From Nostoc sp. CMAA1605 (lineage in GTDB: Bacteria; Cyanobacteriota; Cyanobacteriia; Cyanobacteriales; Nostocaceae), in NCBI RefSeq assembly GCF_021596505.1, contig NZ_PJIZ01000024.1:1-64000 (forward strand): DNA of 64,000 bases, read 5' to 3'. Made by a program: the position numbers and the translations under genes. Below are positions 8,822 to 18,752 of this stretch, in pieces. Within the stretch, counting starts at the first letter, position 1. Each line of letters opens with the position of its first letter. The notes under the pieces were generated by a model that saw only the letters and a program-made list of their open reading frames with translations, was not told the origin of the DNA and did not search any database.

Positions 8822-9598
8822 ATGAAAGCTCATCAAAATTCTTTAGAATCGAAAGTTTATATTGTGGGAGCAGGCCCAGGAGATCCTGATTTAATGACGC
8901 TTAAAGCGCAAAAATTGCTAGCGGCGGCGGATGTAATTTTATTTGCTGACTCTTTAATTCCTGAACAGCTTTTACAATTTTGTCGGGAAGATGCAGAAAT
9001 TATTCCCACGGCTGATAAAACCTTGGAAGAGATTTTACCTTTGATGATTGAACGGGTGCGATCGCAGCAAAAATCCTTAGTTCGTCTCCAATCAGGTGAT
9101 CCCAGTCTCTACAGCGCAACCCACGAACAAATGCAGCTTCTCGCTGAGGCCGAAATCCCTTTTGAAGTCATCCCAGGTATTAGTGCTTTTCAAGCCGCAG
9201 CCGCTAAACTGAATATCGAGTTAACCGTCCCTGGCGTGGTACAGACTATCATATTGACGCGCATTAGCGGACGTACAGAAGTACCTGAAAAAGAAGAGTT
9301 AGCCTCTTTAGCAGCCCATCAAGCTAGTTTGTGCTTATATCTGAGTGCGCGTCACGTAGAAAAAGCCCAAGCTAAATTACTAGAACACTATCCACCAGAA
9401 ACTCCAGTGGCGATTTGTTTCCGCATTGGCTGGCCAGATGAAAAAATTAGGCTAGTCAGCCTTGAGCAAATGGCAGAATGTACCCAGCAAGAAAATCTGA
9501 TGCGGACAACGCTATATGTCATTAGTCCAGCATTATCAACAGCAAAAGGGCGATCGCGCCTATATGATCCCGAATATAGTCGGTTATTTCGTCAATAG
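8822..9598 (+). CDS. cobM: Precorrin-4 C11-methyltransferase
   Basis: 258 residues of the tetrapyrrole (SUMT-like) methylase fold. The N-terminal signature VYIVGAGPGDPDLMTLKAQK binds S-adenosylmethionine, and RLQSGDPSLYSATHEQM with VIPGISAFQAAAA are the further family motifs. The spacing and LFADSLIPEQLL fit CobM/CbiF, which methylates C11 of precorrin-4 in cobalamin synthesis. No other cobalamin gene and no recognisable cobalamin riboswitch lies in the window; the 180 bases upstream are AT-rich. Soluble enzyme, single-gene unit. Confidence 0.9.
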   Translation: MKAHQNSLESKVYIVGAGPGDPDLMTLKAQKLLAAADVILFADSLIPEQLLQFCREDAEIIPTADKTLEEILPLMIERVRSQQKSLVRLQSGDPSLYSATHEQMQLLAEAEIPFEVIPGISAFQAAAAKLNIELTVPGVVQTIILTRISGRTEVPEKEELASLAAHQASLCLYLSARHVEKAQAKLLEHYPPETPVAICFRIGWPDEKIRLVSLEQMAECTQQENLMRTTLYVISPALSTAKGRSRLYDPEYSRLFRQ

Positions 9599-9858
9599 AT
9601 CATGAGGCAGGGGTGCAGGGGGACTGGGGACTGGGGACTGGGGAAAAGGTAGACAAGGTAGGAAATGAGAAAAACTTTCCCTGTTCCCTAATGACTAATG
9701 ACTAATGACTAATGACTATTGACTATTGACTATTGACTAATGACCATTGACCCTTCATTTGTGTGAAGGGTCTTAGAATATATAGAGGTTTCAGTTACCC
9801 TGAACACACCAGGATTTTTCGGTCAAATCTCTGATCACGCCAGCAGACGAGGCTATTC
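9599..9858. repeat. Short tandem repeats between cobM and tldD
   Basis: GGGGACT 7-mers near 9620-9645 and TGACTAA/TGACTAT 7-mers near 9688-9750. A small hairpin, GACCCTTCATTTGTGTGAAGGGTC, is close by near 9747-9771 and may be a terminator for cobM. Confidence 0.6.
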
Positions 9859-11331
9859 ATGCTTATAAATACCTTACTTCTTTCTAATCAACTGCCCACA
9901 CTAAAATATTCTTCTACACCAGAGCGTTTCGATGAAACCTGGGGTGATCCCCTAGCTACCCTCTTGGGTTTAGGACGTGCGGCTGGTGCTGACTTTATAG
10001 AATTCTTCTTAGAACGTCGCAACTACATTAGTAGCCTTGCAGAAGACGACACTATTACTAGTATTTCACCCAGCCTATCCACAGGTGCGGGAGTGAGAGT
10101 ATTTCGGGGCAAAGCCGACTGCTACGTCAGTACCAATGACTTATCATTTTCTGGCTTAAAAGCAGCCTTAGAAAAAGGTTTATCTATTTTAGGGTTACAA
10201 CTACCAGCCCCTAACGCTTTTATCCCAGAAATTAACCTGGAATTATTTAGAGACTACGCCACCAAACGAGGCAAAGATGGCTGGCTACCTCTGTGCAGTT
10301 CTATCCGCGAAATGGGCGAAATCCTCCTAGATGGTACTGCTTACCTCAATCAGAAAGCTAGCCATGTCCAGTCCCGCCGTGCTAGCTATTTCCGTGATTG
10401 GCAAGAAGTTTTAGTCGCAGCCAGTGATGGTACTTTTGCCCGTGACATTCGTTTGACGCAATCAGTAGGGTTTAACATACTCTGTGCTGACGGTGCAAAT
10501 CGTTCCTCCATTGGTGAACGCGCCGGCAATACCAGCGATGCTAATTTCCTAAGAACTTGGGACTACCAGCAAGCCGCCGAACACATCGCCGAATCCGCCG
10601 GTAAAATGCTCTACGCTGATTATGTAGAATCAGGTAACTACCCCATCATCATGGCGAACCACTTCGGTGGAGTAATTTTCCATGAAGCTTGCGGACACCT
10701 GCTAGAAACTACCCAAGTTGAACGCAACACCACCCCCTTTGCTGACAAGAAAGGCGAAAAAATTGCCCACGAAAGCCTGACAGCTTGGGATGAAGGACGC
10801 GCCGATAATGCCTTCGGGACAATCGACATGGATGACGAAGGAATGCCAGCACAAAGAACCCTATTAATTGAAAAAGGCGTTCTGAAAAACTTCCTAGCAG
10901 ATAGAACAGGTTCTTGGCGCACCGGACACCCCAGAACAGGTAGTGGTCGCCGTCAAAATTACACCTTCGCAGCCGCTAGCCGGATGCGGAATACTTACAT
11001 TGCGACTGGTGACTACACACTTGATGATTTATTTGCTTCAGTCGATAAAGGTATTTACTGTAAGAAAATGGGCGGTGGTAGCGTAGGTGCTACTGGTCAA
11101 TTTAACTTCAGTGTGGACGAAGCCTATTTAATTGAAAATGGCAAAGTTACCAAGCCACTTAAAGGTGCTACTTTGATTGGTGAAGCCAAGGAAATCATGA
11201 ATAAAATTTCCATGTGTTCCCAAGATTTAGAAATTGCACCTGGTTTTTGTGGTTCTGTAAGTGGCAGCATTTACACCACCGTAGGACAACCCCACATCAA
11301 AGTTGATTCTATTACCGTCGGAGGACGATAG
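9859..11331 (+). CDS. tldD: Metalloprotease TldD
   Basis: 490 residues. TldD and TldE form a hetero-oligomeric zinc protease that trims peptides, for example in microcin maturation and CcdA turnover in E. coli. The zinc motif HEACGH is at residues 275-280 (HExxxH) and a typical [12 protein letters not shown] segment is near residue 412. Length fits the family. A tldE homologue follows 105 bases downstream but is frame-broken, so TldD may lack its partner. The start is the first ATG after a repeat-rich leader; an internal start is possible because the first 25 residues look poorly conserved. Confidence 0.93.
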   Translation: MLINTLLLSNQLPTLKYSSTPERFDETWGDPLATLLGLGRAAGADFIEFFLERRNYISSLAEDDTITSISPSLSTGAGVRVFRGKADCYVSTNDLSFSGLKAALEKGLSILGLQLPAPNAFIPEINLELFRDYATKRGKDGWLPLCSSIREMGEILLDGTAYLNQKASHVQSRRASYFRDWQEVLVAASDGTFARDIRLTQSVGFNILCADGANRSSIGERAGNTSDANFLRTWDYQQAAEHIAESAGKMLYADYVESGNYPIIMANHFGGVIFHEACGHLLETTQVERNTTPFADKKGEKIAHESLTAWDEGRADNAFGTIDMDDEGMPAQRTLLIEKGVLKNFLADRTGSWRTGHPRTGSGRRQNYTFAAASRMRNTYIATGDYTLDDLFASVDKGIYCKKMGGGSVGATGQFNFSVDEAYLIENGKVTKPLKGATLIGEAKEIMNKISMCSQDLEIAPGFCGSVSGSIYTTVGQPHIKVDSITVGGR

Positions 11332-11436
11332 AATTTTAGATTTTAAATTTTTTTCGCAACAATAGATACCGGACTTCTTTGAGAAGTCCGGTATCTGAAA
11401 CAAGCATCAACTCCAATCTAAAATCCAAAATTGACT

Positions 11437-12774
11437 ATGCCGAATATTAATGAGATTGCAACTTACGCCAAAGAGAATGCAGAAAAACTTGGCATCAGAA
11501 AATTTGACATCTATGGTTCAACAGTAGATGAAACTAGTGTGCAAGTTGACCAAGGTGAACCCAAACAAGTCAAGCTTCTAATCGCTCTGGTGTAACTGTA
11601 CGCGTTTGGAATGAAGACAATACAATCGGTATCACCAGTACCACCGATGTAGATCCCCAAGGATTAGAATTAGCTTTAAAAACTGCTTACGAAGCTAGTT
11701 TTTTTGGTGTGAAAGAACACGTACCAGATTTTAGTCCTGAAGCTACTTTACCGCTAGCAAAAACACTGGATGAAAAATCACCTCAATCACCTGTATCAGA
11801 ACTAATCGAAAAACTGCTAATAGCTGAAAAGAATTATTAGCATCTCATGCAGCTATTAAAGGAGTACCTTACAACGGTTTAGCACAAAAGATATTGATAG
11901 ATTTTATCTCAATAGCGATGGGGCTTTGAGAAAAGATTCTCTGTCTTTATCTTCGGTTTATCTGTATAGCAAAACTGAGGAAGAAGGTAAAAAACCACGC
12001 AGTGCCGGTGCTTATCGAGTCAGTCGCAATGTAGCAGATTTAGATATTAATGGTTGCATCGAAGAAACGGCTGAGAAAACTATCAGTCATTTGAACTACG
12101 AAAAAGTTAAGACTGGTAAATATCAAGTAGTGTTTTCACCGGAAGCTTTTTTAAGTATTTTGGGTGCATTTTCTAATTTGTTTAATGCCCAAAGTATCCT
12201 AGATAAACAAAGTCTATCTACACCCGATGATTTGGGTAAACAAATCGCTTCACCTCTGCTTTCTGTGTATGATGATGCCCTACATCCGGCTAACTTAGGT
12301 GCAGAAACTTTTGATGGGGAAGGTACACCTACTCGTCAAATTAAGTTAATTGAAAACGGTGTTTTAACTAGTTTTCTACACAGTGCCGGTACTGCTAAAA
12401 GGTTAAATGCTCAACCAACTGGTCATGCTAGTATTGGTGCCAAGGTAAGCGTCGGCCCGAATTTTTATCATGTGTTTGCTGCACAAAATGCTGCACAAGA
12501 GTTGAGCTTAGAAACGGCGGAAAATGTAATTTTAATTGATGATTTGCACGCTCTTCATGCGGGTGTAAGAGCTTTACAAGGTTCGTTTTCCTTACCGTTT
12601 GATGGTTGGTTAATTAACAAAGGTGAGAAAACCAGTATTGAATCCGCAACGGTTGCTGGCGATTTCTTGGAACTGCTGAAATCTATTATCTATGTAGAAA
12701 AAGAAGTTGAGTTAACTCCTGGTGGTGTTGCTCCGAGAATTTGGGTTGATGGTTTATCAATTACTGGTGATTAA
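11437..12774 (+). pseudogene. tldE: tldE/pmbA homologue with three frameshifts
   Basis: From the ATG at 11437 a TldE-like protein can be followed through three frames. The first break is near 11571-11574 (GTCAAGCT where one more A would restore KAS), with a stop at 11593. The second is near 11826-11832 (GAAAAGAATT, one G missing). The third is near 11885-11892 (CAAAAGATATT, one base missing). The last segment, about 11893-12774, is open and keeps the C-terminal TldE features (NVILIDDLHALHAG; GDFLELLKSI). All three events are single-base losses in short A/G runs, so either recent decay or sequence error fits. If decay is real, no full-length TldE is made. Confidence 0.8.
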
Positions 12775-12780
12775 ATTTTG

Positions 12781-12837
12781 TAGTTTGTAGTAAGGACTTT
12801 AGTCCTTATTCTAATAGGACTAAAGTCCTCACTACGA
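12781..12837. repeat. Palindromic small repeat (GTAGTAAGGACTTTAGTCC family)
   Basis: GTAGTAAGGACTTTAGTCC faces GGACTAAAGTCCTCACTAC across a 12-base centre, forming a long hairpin. Related copies are at 21125, 26380, 30930, 48720 and 62100. Here it may also act as terminator after tldE; a second small hairpin (CCTACTTTCTTTGTGAAGG then T-rich) follows at 12847-12875. Confidence 0.7.
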
Positions 12838-13021
12838 ACTGATAACCCTACTTTCTTTGTGAAGGTGGGGTTTTTTTATGTGTGATTGCAAACTTAAAAC
12901 TTACATAATTAGAAATTAATTTGCTGTTAACGTTTGGTTTCTAGCCTAACTCAAGTGTTTTTACCGAAACTTGGCGACTTTAAGTAATTTGCCTGTAACC
13001 AAATACTTGTGAGGAGAAATC

Positions 13022-14155
13022 ATGCGGCATTTCTTGGGAGCATTTTTGCTGGGAATGGCTACAATAGCTGTTATGCCTACAGAAAAAGTCCTAGCGGGAA
13101 CATTGACAGGTCAACCCCCCATTGTCATCGGACATAGAGGTGCTAGCGGTTATCGTCCTGAGCATACTTTAGAAGCCTATAAACTGGCTATTGAGATGGG
13201 TGCTGATTACATCGAGCCTGATTTAGTCGCCACTAAAGATGGTTACTTAGTGGCGCGCCACGAAAACGAGATTTCTGGAACTACCGATGTTTCTAGCCGT
13301 CCTGAGTTTGCTGACCGTTTTGCGACAAAGGTTATTGATGGACAAAATATTTCAGGTTGGTTTACAGAGGACTTTACCCTAGCTGAGTTAAAAACTCTGC
13401 GTGCGATTGAAAGAATTCCAGCTATTCGCCCTGCTAACACAGCTTTTAATGGACGTTTTGAAGTTCCGACTCTACAAGAAGTGATTGATTTAGCAAAGGA
13501 AAAAAGCTCACTACTGGGACGGACTATTGGTATTTATCCTGAAACTAAACACCCGACTTATTTTGATTCTATTGGGTTGTCAATGGAAGAAATTTTGGTG
13601 AGTGTTTTAAATGCTAATGGCTATACTGATGAAACTGCACCAGTTTACATTCAGTCTTTTGAAGTTGCTAACCTTAAAGACCTGAACGCATTAACTGATG
13701 TTTCTATAGTCCAACTGCTCAGTAATGGTGGTAGCCCTTATGATTTTGTAGTAAGTGGTGATTCTCGCACTTATCGTGATTTAGCTACTCCTGAAGGTTT
13801 AGCAGAAATTGCTACCTATGCTAATGGGATTGGTGCTAATAAGAATTTGATTATTCCTAGAGATGCTAGTGGAAATCTGTTATCACCAACCAGCTTAGTT
13901 GATGATGCTCATGCGGCTGGTTTGTTGGTTCACGCATGGACATTCCGCGATGAGAATGTTTTCTTACCTGCAAATTTGCAAGGTAATCCAGAAGAAGAAT
14001 ACAGACAGTTTTACGCAACTGGAATTGATGGTTTATTTAGTGATAATCCTGATACAGCGTTTGCAGTTCGTTCTACTTTAGTTCCTGAACCTGGTGCAAT
14101 CCTGGGATTGGGAATTGTACCTTTGTTTGGATGGTTATTCCGTCGTCGTAAGTAG
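13022..14155 (+). CDS. Glycerophosphodiester phosphodiesterase with PEP-CTERM anchor
   Basis: 377 residues. An N-terminal signal peptide (hydrophobic 7-20, cleavage likely after LAG near 27) is followed by a GDPD TIM barrel: VIGHRGASGYRPEHTL with the catalytic His, and DYIEPDLVATKDG with the metal-binding Glu/Asp. It hydrolyses glycerophosphodiesters to glycerol-3-phosphate and an alcohol, outside the cytoplasm. The last 25 residues are a PEP-CTERM sorting signal: VPEPGAI, a hydrophobic stretch and RRRK. AGGAG at 13012-13016 supports the ATG at 13022. Not in an operon. Confidence 0.93.
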   Translation: MRHFLGAFLLGMATIAVMPTEKVLAGTLTGQPPIVIGHRGASGYRPEHTLEAYKLAIEMGADYIEPDLVATKDGYLVARHENEISGTTDVSSRPEFADRFATKVIDGQNISGWFTEDFTLAELKTLRAIERIPAIRPANTAFNGRFEVPTLQEVIDLAKEKSSLLGRTIGIYPETKHPTYFDSIGLSMEEILVSVLNANGYTDETAPVYIQSFEVANLKDLNALTDVSIVQLLSNGGSPYDFVVSGDSRTYRDLATPEGLAEIATYANGIGANKNLIIPRDASGNLLSPTSLVDDAHAAGLLVHAWTFRDENVFLPANLQGNPEEEYRQFYATGIDGLFSDNPDTAFAVRSTLVPEPGAILGLGIVPLFGWLFRRRK

Positions 14156-14435
14156 TTCTGACTTTTCAGGGGATCTGGAAAACCTCTCTCTAAATCTCTC
14201 TCCTGCGAGGAGAGAGACTTTGAATTTGTGGTTGGGAAGTATAGCAATTCCCATTCCAGTGAGGCACAGCAGTCAAAATTAAACGCAGATGGACGCAGAT
14301 AAACGCAGATAATTTTTTACGTCATTAGAAGTGATATTTAACAAAATTTAGGGGGTTTAAATCCCCGTTACAACACTTAATTGCGAATTGCGAATTGCGT
14401 TAGCGTAGCGGGACGTTAGTCCATTGCGAATTGAT
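14156..14435. repeat. Intergenic region with dispersed small repeats
   Basis: Holds a CTCTCTCCTGCGAGGAGAGAG hairpin near 14200-14218, an AAACGCAGAT-type repeat (14280-14312; a related GCGTTTATCTGCGT stretch is near 31088) and the TTAGCGTAGCGGGACGTTAG small repeat near 14399. No gene is supported. Confidence 0.5.
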
Positions 14436-15257
14436 TTAATTGGTTAGAGATGTGGTTGTAGTGTTGAGTGAATTTAAGGGAAGATTTGCGATCGCACTCA
14501 AGCCTGCTGAATTCATTAAGTCTATCCAGTCGCGAACTAGGGTAAAGTCACTGGGTTTTTCAGCACGTAAATCAGTTAGGGCTTTTAAGGTATCGTACCA
14601 ATAACCGTTGTCTGCGTAGATAAATACTCGCTGCTTGGGTGTGGATGTCTGCAATTGTGTGGCTAGTGCGGTGCTTGGTTGTACCCGTTCTATCCAACCA
14701 CCGGCGACGGGATCACCACTGCGATCGCCGCCTGTGGGGTCGCATAATAGGGAAAATCGCCACCGATATTTTTTACCTACCTCTAAACCAGGAAAGTCAG
14801 CAGGTAATGTGTAACTCATGATGCCTTTGTTAGCGTTGAGGGGCAAGGTTTTCTCTAAGAGTATTTCGTTTCCGGCTTCGTTTCTGAGTAGAAAGGTGGC
14901 TTGCTGGGCGGAAGTTTCTGGTACACTGACAAAGAATGTCGGGCGATCGCTTATCGTTAATTCAACGGGAATTTGTGTGGTTGACATCCCTGTGGGTTTA
15001 GCTGGTAAGACTGCGCTGATGGCTTGGGGTGTACATTGACCCCGTGCTGCGCCTGCTTCTAAATTCCGAGAACCTCTAATTCCTGGGACTTTAAACTTTA
15101 ACAGGGAACGACGACGCGGGGTAAATCTGGGCAGAGGATTTTGGGAAATTAAATTTGCATTGTTAATTACTGGTGTGGCTACTGCTGTTGTAGTTAACAA
15201 TACTTCTGTAGAGAAAGTTAGACCTAATGTGATTAATAGTAGGGTCTTTTTTAGCAT
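14436..15257 (-). CDS. DUF928 family exported protein
   Basis: 273 residues. The N-terminus MLKKTLLLITLGLTFSTEV is a signal peptide. The mature part has the DUF928 pattern, with an RRSL.FK.P..RGSRNL region followed by C and PA.PTGMSTTQ-like sequence and a C-terminal ALTDLRAEKP..VRDWIDLM-type helix pair. DUF928 proteins are widespread in filamentous cyanobacteria and often sit beside CHASE2-domain genes, as here, where a CHASE2 gene starts divergently about 420 bases away. Function unknown; periplasmic by signal. Confidence 0.82.
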   Translation of the reverse strand: MLKKTLLLITLGLTFSTEVLLTTTAVATPVINNANLISQNPLPRFTPRRRSLLKFKVPGIRGSRNLEAGAARGQCTPQAISAVLPAKPTGMSTTQIPVELTISDRPTFFVSVPETSAQQATFLLRNEAGNEILLEKTLPLNANKGIMSYTLPADFPGLEVGKKYRWRFSLLCDPTGGDRSGDPVAGGWIERVQPSTALATQLQTSTPKQRVFIYADNGYWYDTLKALTDLRAEKPSDFTLVRDWIDLMNSAGLSAIANLPLNSLNTTTTSLTN

Positions 15258-15679
15258 AATTTTTTGATGATAGTTAACTGAATAAACAGCTTGTTATGTG
15301 AAGTTACTTCTCCAAGCTGCTCAAAGATTTAATTAGTTTTATTAACAACAATTACTTACTAGTGACTTTATCATGACCGACAAAGTTCCGATATTGCAGT
15401 TACCTCAGTAGATATACCATAAAAACTTTCGGTAATTTATGAAAAAACGGTCAAATAAATGTTATAAAATTACCCAAATCTCAGGAATTGAGTAGTTAAC
15501 ATTACTTAAATACTGAATCTTGGCAAATTAGATAGTCCTCATCTGACTTTTCCACATAATGTGAAAAGTCAACGTTAAACCTAACCCCCTAACCCCCTTC
15601 CCTACTAGGGAAGGGGGAAAAATTAAAGCCTATCCCATTGATTCACGCCCTAATTGTAAGAGCAGGAGAAACCCCAGCT
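15258..15679. other. Divergent intergenic region, DUF928 / CHASE2
   Basis: About 420 AT-rich bases carrying the promoters of both flanking genes, plus a CCCCCTAACCCCCTTCCCTA repeat with its inverted complement near 15585-15618 (the same type as the repeat that interrupts rluA near 55510). No small ORF stands out. Confidence 0.4.
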
Positions 15680-17392
15680 ATGACTAATCCTCAACCAAAA
15701 CCCTCTGGTTTCCCTCAAGCTGTGTTGACCTTCGGTAGTACAGTATTGCTGACAACTTTAGCAATTACTGGCGGAATTTTAGGGTTGCGGGGGTTAGGTA
15801 GTTTGGCGGGAATGGAATTAGGGGCGTTTGATTGGTTAATGCGATCGCGTCCTGATGAGGGTGTAGATAATCGCTTTTTGGTGGTGGGTATCAATGATGC
15901 AGATATTCAAACTCGTAAAGAATACCCCATAGAAGATGGGACATTAGCCCAGGTGTTGACCAAATTAGAGGCGCAAGCACCGCGAGTCATCGGTATAGAT
16001 ATTCTCAGGGATGTCAAGCAAGGAAGTGCTAAGGGTAGAGCCGAATTAGTGAAGATATTAACCGATAACGATAATATTGTTGCTGTCTGTGCCATTAGCA
16101 AGGCTGACTCTCCAGGTATCGCCGCCGCCCCAGGAATTCCTGAAGATAGGGTGGGAGTAGCAGATTTTCCTGTAGATCGGGGTGGAACTGTGCGTCAGGG
16201 AATGATTTTAACGATTCCCCAAGCCTCAAAACTACCAGTCCCTAGCGAACATATTTGCAATTACGCCAACTCTGAAAATCAACTACCATCCCTTAGCTTT
16301 CAAGTGGCTGCACGTTACTTAAATGAAGATGGAATTGCACCAGAACCAACCCCAAAGGGAGAAATCAAATTTGGTAACACAGTGCTAAAACGCTTAACCC
16401 CGAATGCAGGCGGTTATCACAAAGTGGATACGGGCGATTATCAAATGTTATTGAATTATCGTTCTGCCAAAAATGCCGTTAAACAAGTATCCCTGAGTGA
16501 TGTGTTAGCTGATAAAGTGCCGGCAGATTCGATAAAAGACAAAATCGTGCTGATTGGTTACACAGCTGCCATTGTCAAAGATACCTTCTACACGCCTTAT
16601 AGTGGTGGCGCGGATGATAGTCAAAAAATGCCAGGGGTGGTAGTTCATGCCCAAAACGCCAGTCAGATATTGAGTGCTGTTTTAAATAAACGACCATTAT
16701 TTTGGTACTGGAACGAAGCACAAGAAGGCTTTTGGGTGTTTGGTTGGTCTTTGGTGGGAGGGATTTTAGCGTGGCGAATTCGCAAACCCTGGTTATTAAT
16801 TTTAGGGGGTGGAGTGGCGATCGCTATCTTACTCGGCGGTACTTACCTCATCTTTCTCCAAGCAGGTTGGATACCCTTAGTACCAGCAGCCTTGGGACTC
16901 TTAACCACGGCTGCTGGCGTAGTTTTGATAGATAGATATGCCGCCACCATTGTCAAGACCGTGAAAGGATTCTTAAAAATCAACATTGAGATTGACAAAG
17001 ACAAGAAAGATGAAGAGGTAGCTGCAATTACCGAAAGCGATTATTTTGTAGAGTTACAGCAAAAAGCTAAGGATTTGCGAGTTAGAGATAATTCACAGAC
17101 ATCTAATGTTGTAGGAGAAAATTCACCAACATCAGATTTGCACCCCCCAGAAGATATACATTTAGCTCCCACAATCCAGCCAAAATTGGAATTACCCCCC
17201 AATATTCTAGAAGTTGATTATTTACAAGCAGTGCGCGATCGCCGTAATAAAAATCAATCATCAGAAAACACAGAAGATATCAACAATCAATCAGGAGAAC
17301 CGACATCAAACCCCGCAGAAGAACAAGAGGATTCAGATTATTGGCAACAATTACAAAATCGGGGGAAGAAACTTAGAGAAAACAAAAAGTAA
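15680..17392 (+). CDS. CHASE2 domain membrane sensor protein
   Basis: 570 residues from the ATG at 15680, which follows AGGAGA at 15664-15669; an in-frame ATG at 15638 lacks such a site. A transmembrane segment near the N-terminus is followed by a large extracytoplasmic CHASE2 domain (FDWLMRSRPDEG, FLVVGINDADI, VIGIDILRDV, IKDKIVLIGYTA), then three closely spaced transmembrane helices and a hydrophilic C-terminal tail of about 150 residues rich in Asn, Glu and Pro. No kinase or cyclase output domain is fused. The next genes encode a winged-helix-like protein and a MinD-like ATPase, so the output may be protein partners encoded in the same cluster. Confidence 0.88.
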   Translation: MTNPQPKPSGFPQAVLTFGSTVLLTTLAITGGILGLRGLGSLAGMELGAFDWLMRSRPDEGVDNRFLVVGINDADIQTRKEYPIEDGTLAQVLTKLEAQAPRVIGIDILRDVKQGSAKGRAELVKILTDNDNIVAVCAISKADSPGIAAAPGIPEDRVGVADFPVDRGGTVRQGMILTIPQASKLPVPSEHICNYANSENQLPSLSFQVAARYLNEDGIAPEPTPKGEIKFGNTVLKRLTPNAGGYHKVDTGDYQMLLNYRSAKNAVKQVSLSDVLADKVPADSIKDKIVLIGYTAAIVKDTFYTPYSGGADDSQKMPGVVVHAQNASQILSAVLNKRPLFWYWNEAQEGFWVFGWSLVGGILAWRIRKPWLLILGGGVAIAILLGGTYLIFLQAGWIPLVPAALGLLTTAAGVVLIDRYAATIVKTVKGFLKINIEIDKDKKDEEVAAITESDYFVELQQKAKDLRVRDNSQTSNVVGENSPTSDLHPPEDIHLAPTIQPKLELPPNILEVDYLQAVRDRRNKNQSSENTEDINNQSGEPTSNPAEEQEDSDYWQQLQNRGKKLRENKK

Positions 17393-17471
17393 GTTTTTAA
17401 TGATAGGGGTTTAGGGGTATAAGGGTGTAGGGGTGTAAGGGAAATATATATACTTTATCGGCAGATGAATT

Positions 17472-17774
17472 ATGAGTGAACCAGATTTTGAAGTATCATC
17501 AACACCAAAAACCATCTTAGATTTAACAGAATTACCCGATGAACAACGGCAATTAATGAATTGGATCATTCGCCAACACAAAGTTACTTTACCTGAGATT
17601 GTCAACAATCAGAATATTTCTGAAGAATTAGCACAACAGCATATTGATGATTTTATTTCTCAAGGTTTGATTCAAGTTATCAATGAAGGGGAGACTGTGT
17701 ATTATCAACCCCATTTCAAAAGCCCGAAAAAAAGCCGCCTACCTCAAAACATTTGGGATAAATTAGACATCTAA
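17472..17774 (+). CDS. Small winged-helix-like protein
   Basis: 100 residues, soluble and acidic. Residues 20-75 look like a winged helix: LPDEQRQLMNWIIRQHKVTL, then a recognition-like helix and INEGETVYYQPHF as the wing. It sits 79 bases after the CHASE2 gene and 52 bases before a MinD/ParA-like ATPase on the same strand, so all three probably form one unit. No specific family is recognised; a role as DNA- or protein-binding adaptor is inference. Confidence 0.6.
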   Translation: MSEPDFEVSSTPKTILDLTELPDEQRQLMNWIIRQHKVTLPEIVNNQNISEELAQQHIDDFISQGLIQVINEGETVYYQPHFKSPKKSRLPQNIWDKLDI

Positions 17775-17826
17775 ATTCATCCCAATGCCCAATTCCCCAT
17801 GCCCAATCCCCAGTCCCTAAACAATC

Positions 17827-18591
17827 ATGTCAAAAATCGTCTCCATCCACTCATTTCGAGGTGGTACAGGTAAATCAAACTCTACCGCGAATTTAGCTGG
17901 AATCGTCGCCCGTTACGGTTATCGAGTCGGCATTGTCGATACTGATATTCAGTCCCCAGGGATTCATGTTTTGTTTGGTTTTGACGAACAGAAAATGAAA
18001 TATTCTCTCAATGATTATCTGTGGGGACGCTGTTCTATAGAAGATACAGCCTATGATGTCACATCAGTTTTACAAAAAAATGTCGGTAAAAATAGCAAAG
18101 TTTACTTAATTCCTTCCAGCATTAAAGCGAGAGATATTACCAAAGTTTTACGAGAAGGCTTTGATTTTAATTTGCTCAATGAAGGCTTTCAAGATTTATT
18201 AACTACTTTAAATTTAGATTATTTATTTATTGATACTCACCCTGGACTAAATGAAGAAACCTTACTTTCTATTGCTATTTCTGATATTTTAGTATTGATT
18301 CTCAGACCTGACCGCCAAGATTTTCAAGGTACAGCCGTCACCGTGGAAGTAGCCCGCAAATTAGAAGTACCGAAAATGTTACTGTTAATTAATAAAGCTC
18401 TACCAGCATTAGATTTTGATGCCTTACGTGAACAAGTAGAAAAGACATATAACGCGCAGGTGGCAGGTATTTTACCTTTATCAGAGGAGCTAATTCAATT
18501 AGCAAGTAGTGATCTCTTTTGTTTGCGTCATCCAGAACACCCCTTTAGTCAAGTTATGGATAAGGTAGCTCAGATGATTATGCAGAGGTGA
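17827..18591 (+). CDS. MinD/ParA-family ATPase
   Basis: 254 residues. A deviant Walker A motif FRGGTGKSNST lies at residues 10-20, VGIVDTDIQSPG is the Walker A' region and LFIDTHPGLNEET the Walker B-like stretch. It lacks the amphipathic C-terminal helix typical of MinD proper, and no minC, minE or parB is nearby. The start of the motif (SIHSFRGGTGKS, Arg where KGG is usual) marks a subgroup often found with CHASE2-type sensors in cyanobacteria. Cytosolic ATP-dependent switch, partner unknown. Confidence 0.82.
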   Translation: MSKIVSIHSFRGGTGKSNSTANLAGIVARYGYRVGIVDTDIQSPGIHVLFGFDEQKMKYSLNDYLWGRCSIEDTAYDVTSVLQKNVGKNSKVYLIPSSIKARDITKVLREGFDFNLLNEGFQDLLTTLNLDYLFIDTHPGLNEETLLSIAISDILVLILRPDRQDFQGTAVTVEVARKLEVPKMLLLINKALPALDFDALREQVEKTYNAQVAGILPLSEELIQLASSDLFCLRHPEHPFSQVMDKVAQMIMQR

Positions 18592-18752
18592 TTGGGCATT
18601 GGGAATGGGGCATTGGGCATTGGGCATTGAGTATGGGATTTTTCTCCCCTGCACCCTGCACCCTGCCCCCCTGCTTCCCAAAGTTGCAAGTCACTTATTC
18701 AAGGGTCGTGCGATCGCTCTATGATTCGGTAAGTATCGTATAGGCGAAAATT

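Noticed and set aside
7380-9760. Blocks of TGACTAA/GGGGATT 7-mers considered as regulatory arrays
   Set aside because: They occur at many unrelated intergenic places in the window and match the known short tandem repeats of Nostocales.
10638-10922. 94-codon antisense frame inside tldD
   Set aside because: Shadow of a strongly conserved gene on the other strand; no ribosome-binding site or domain.
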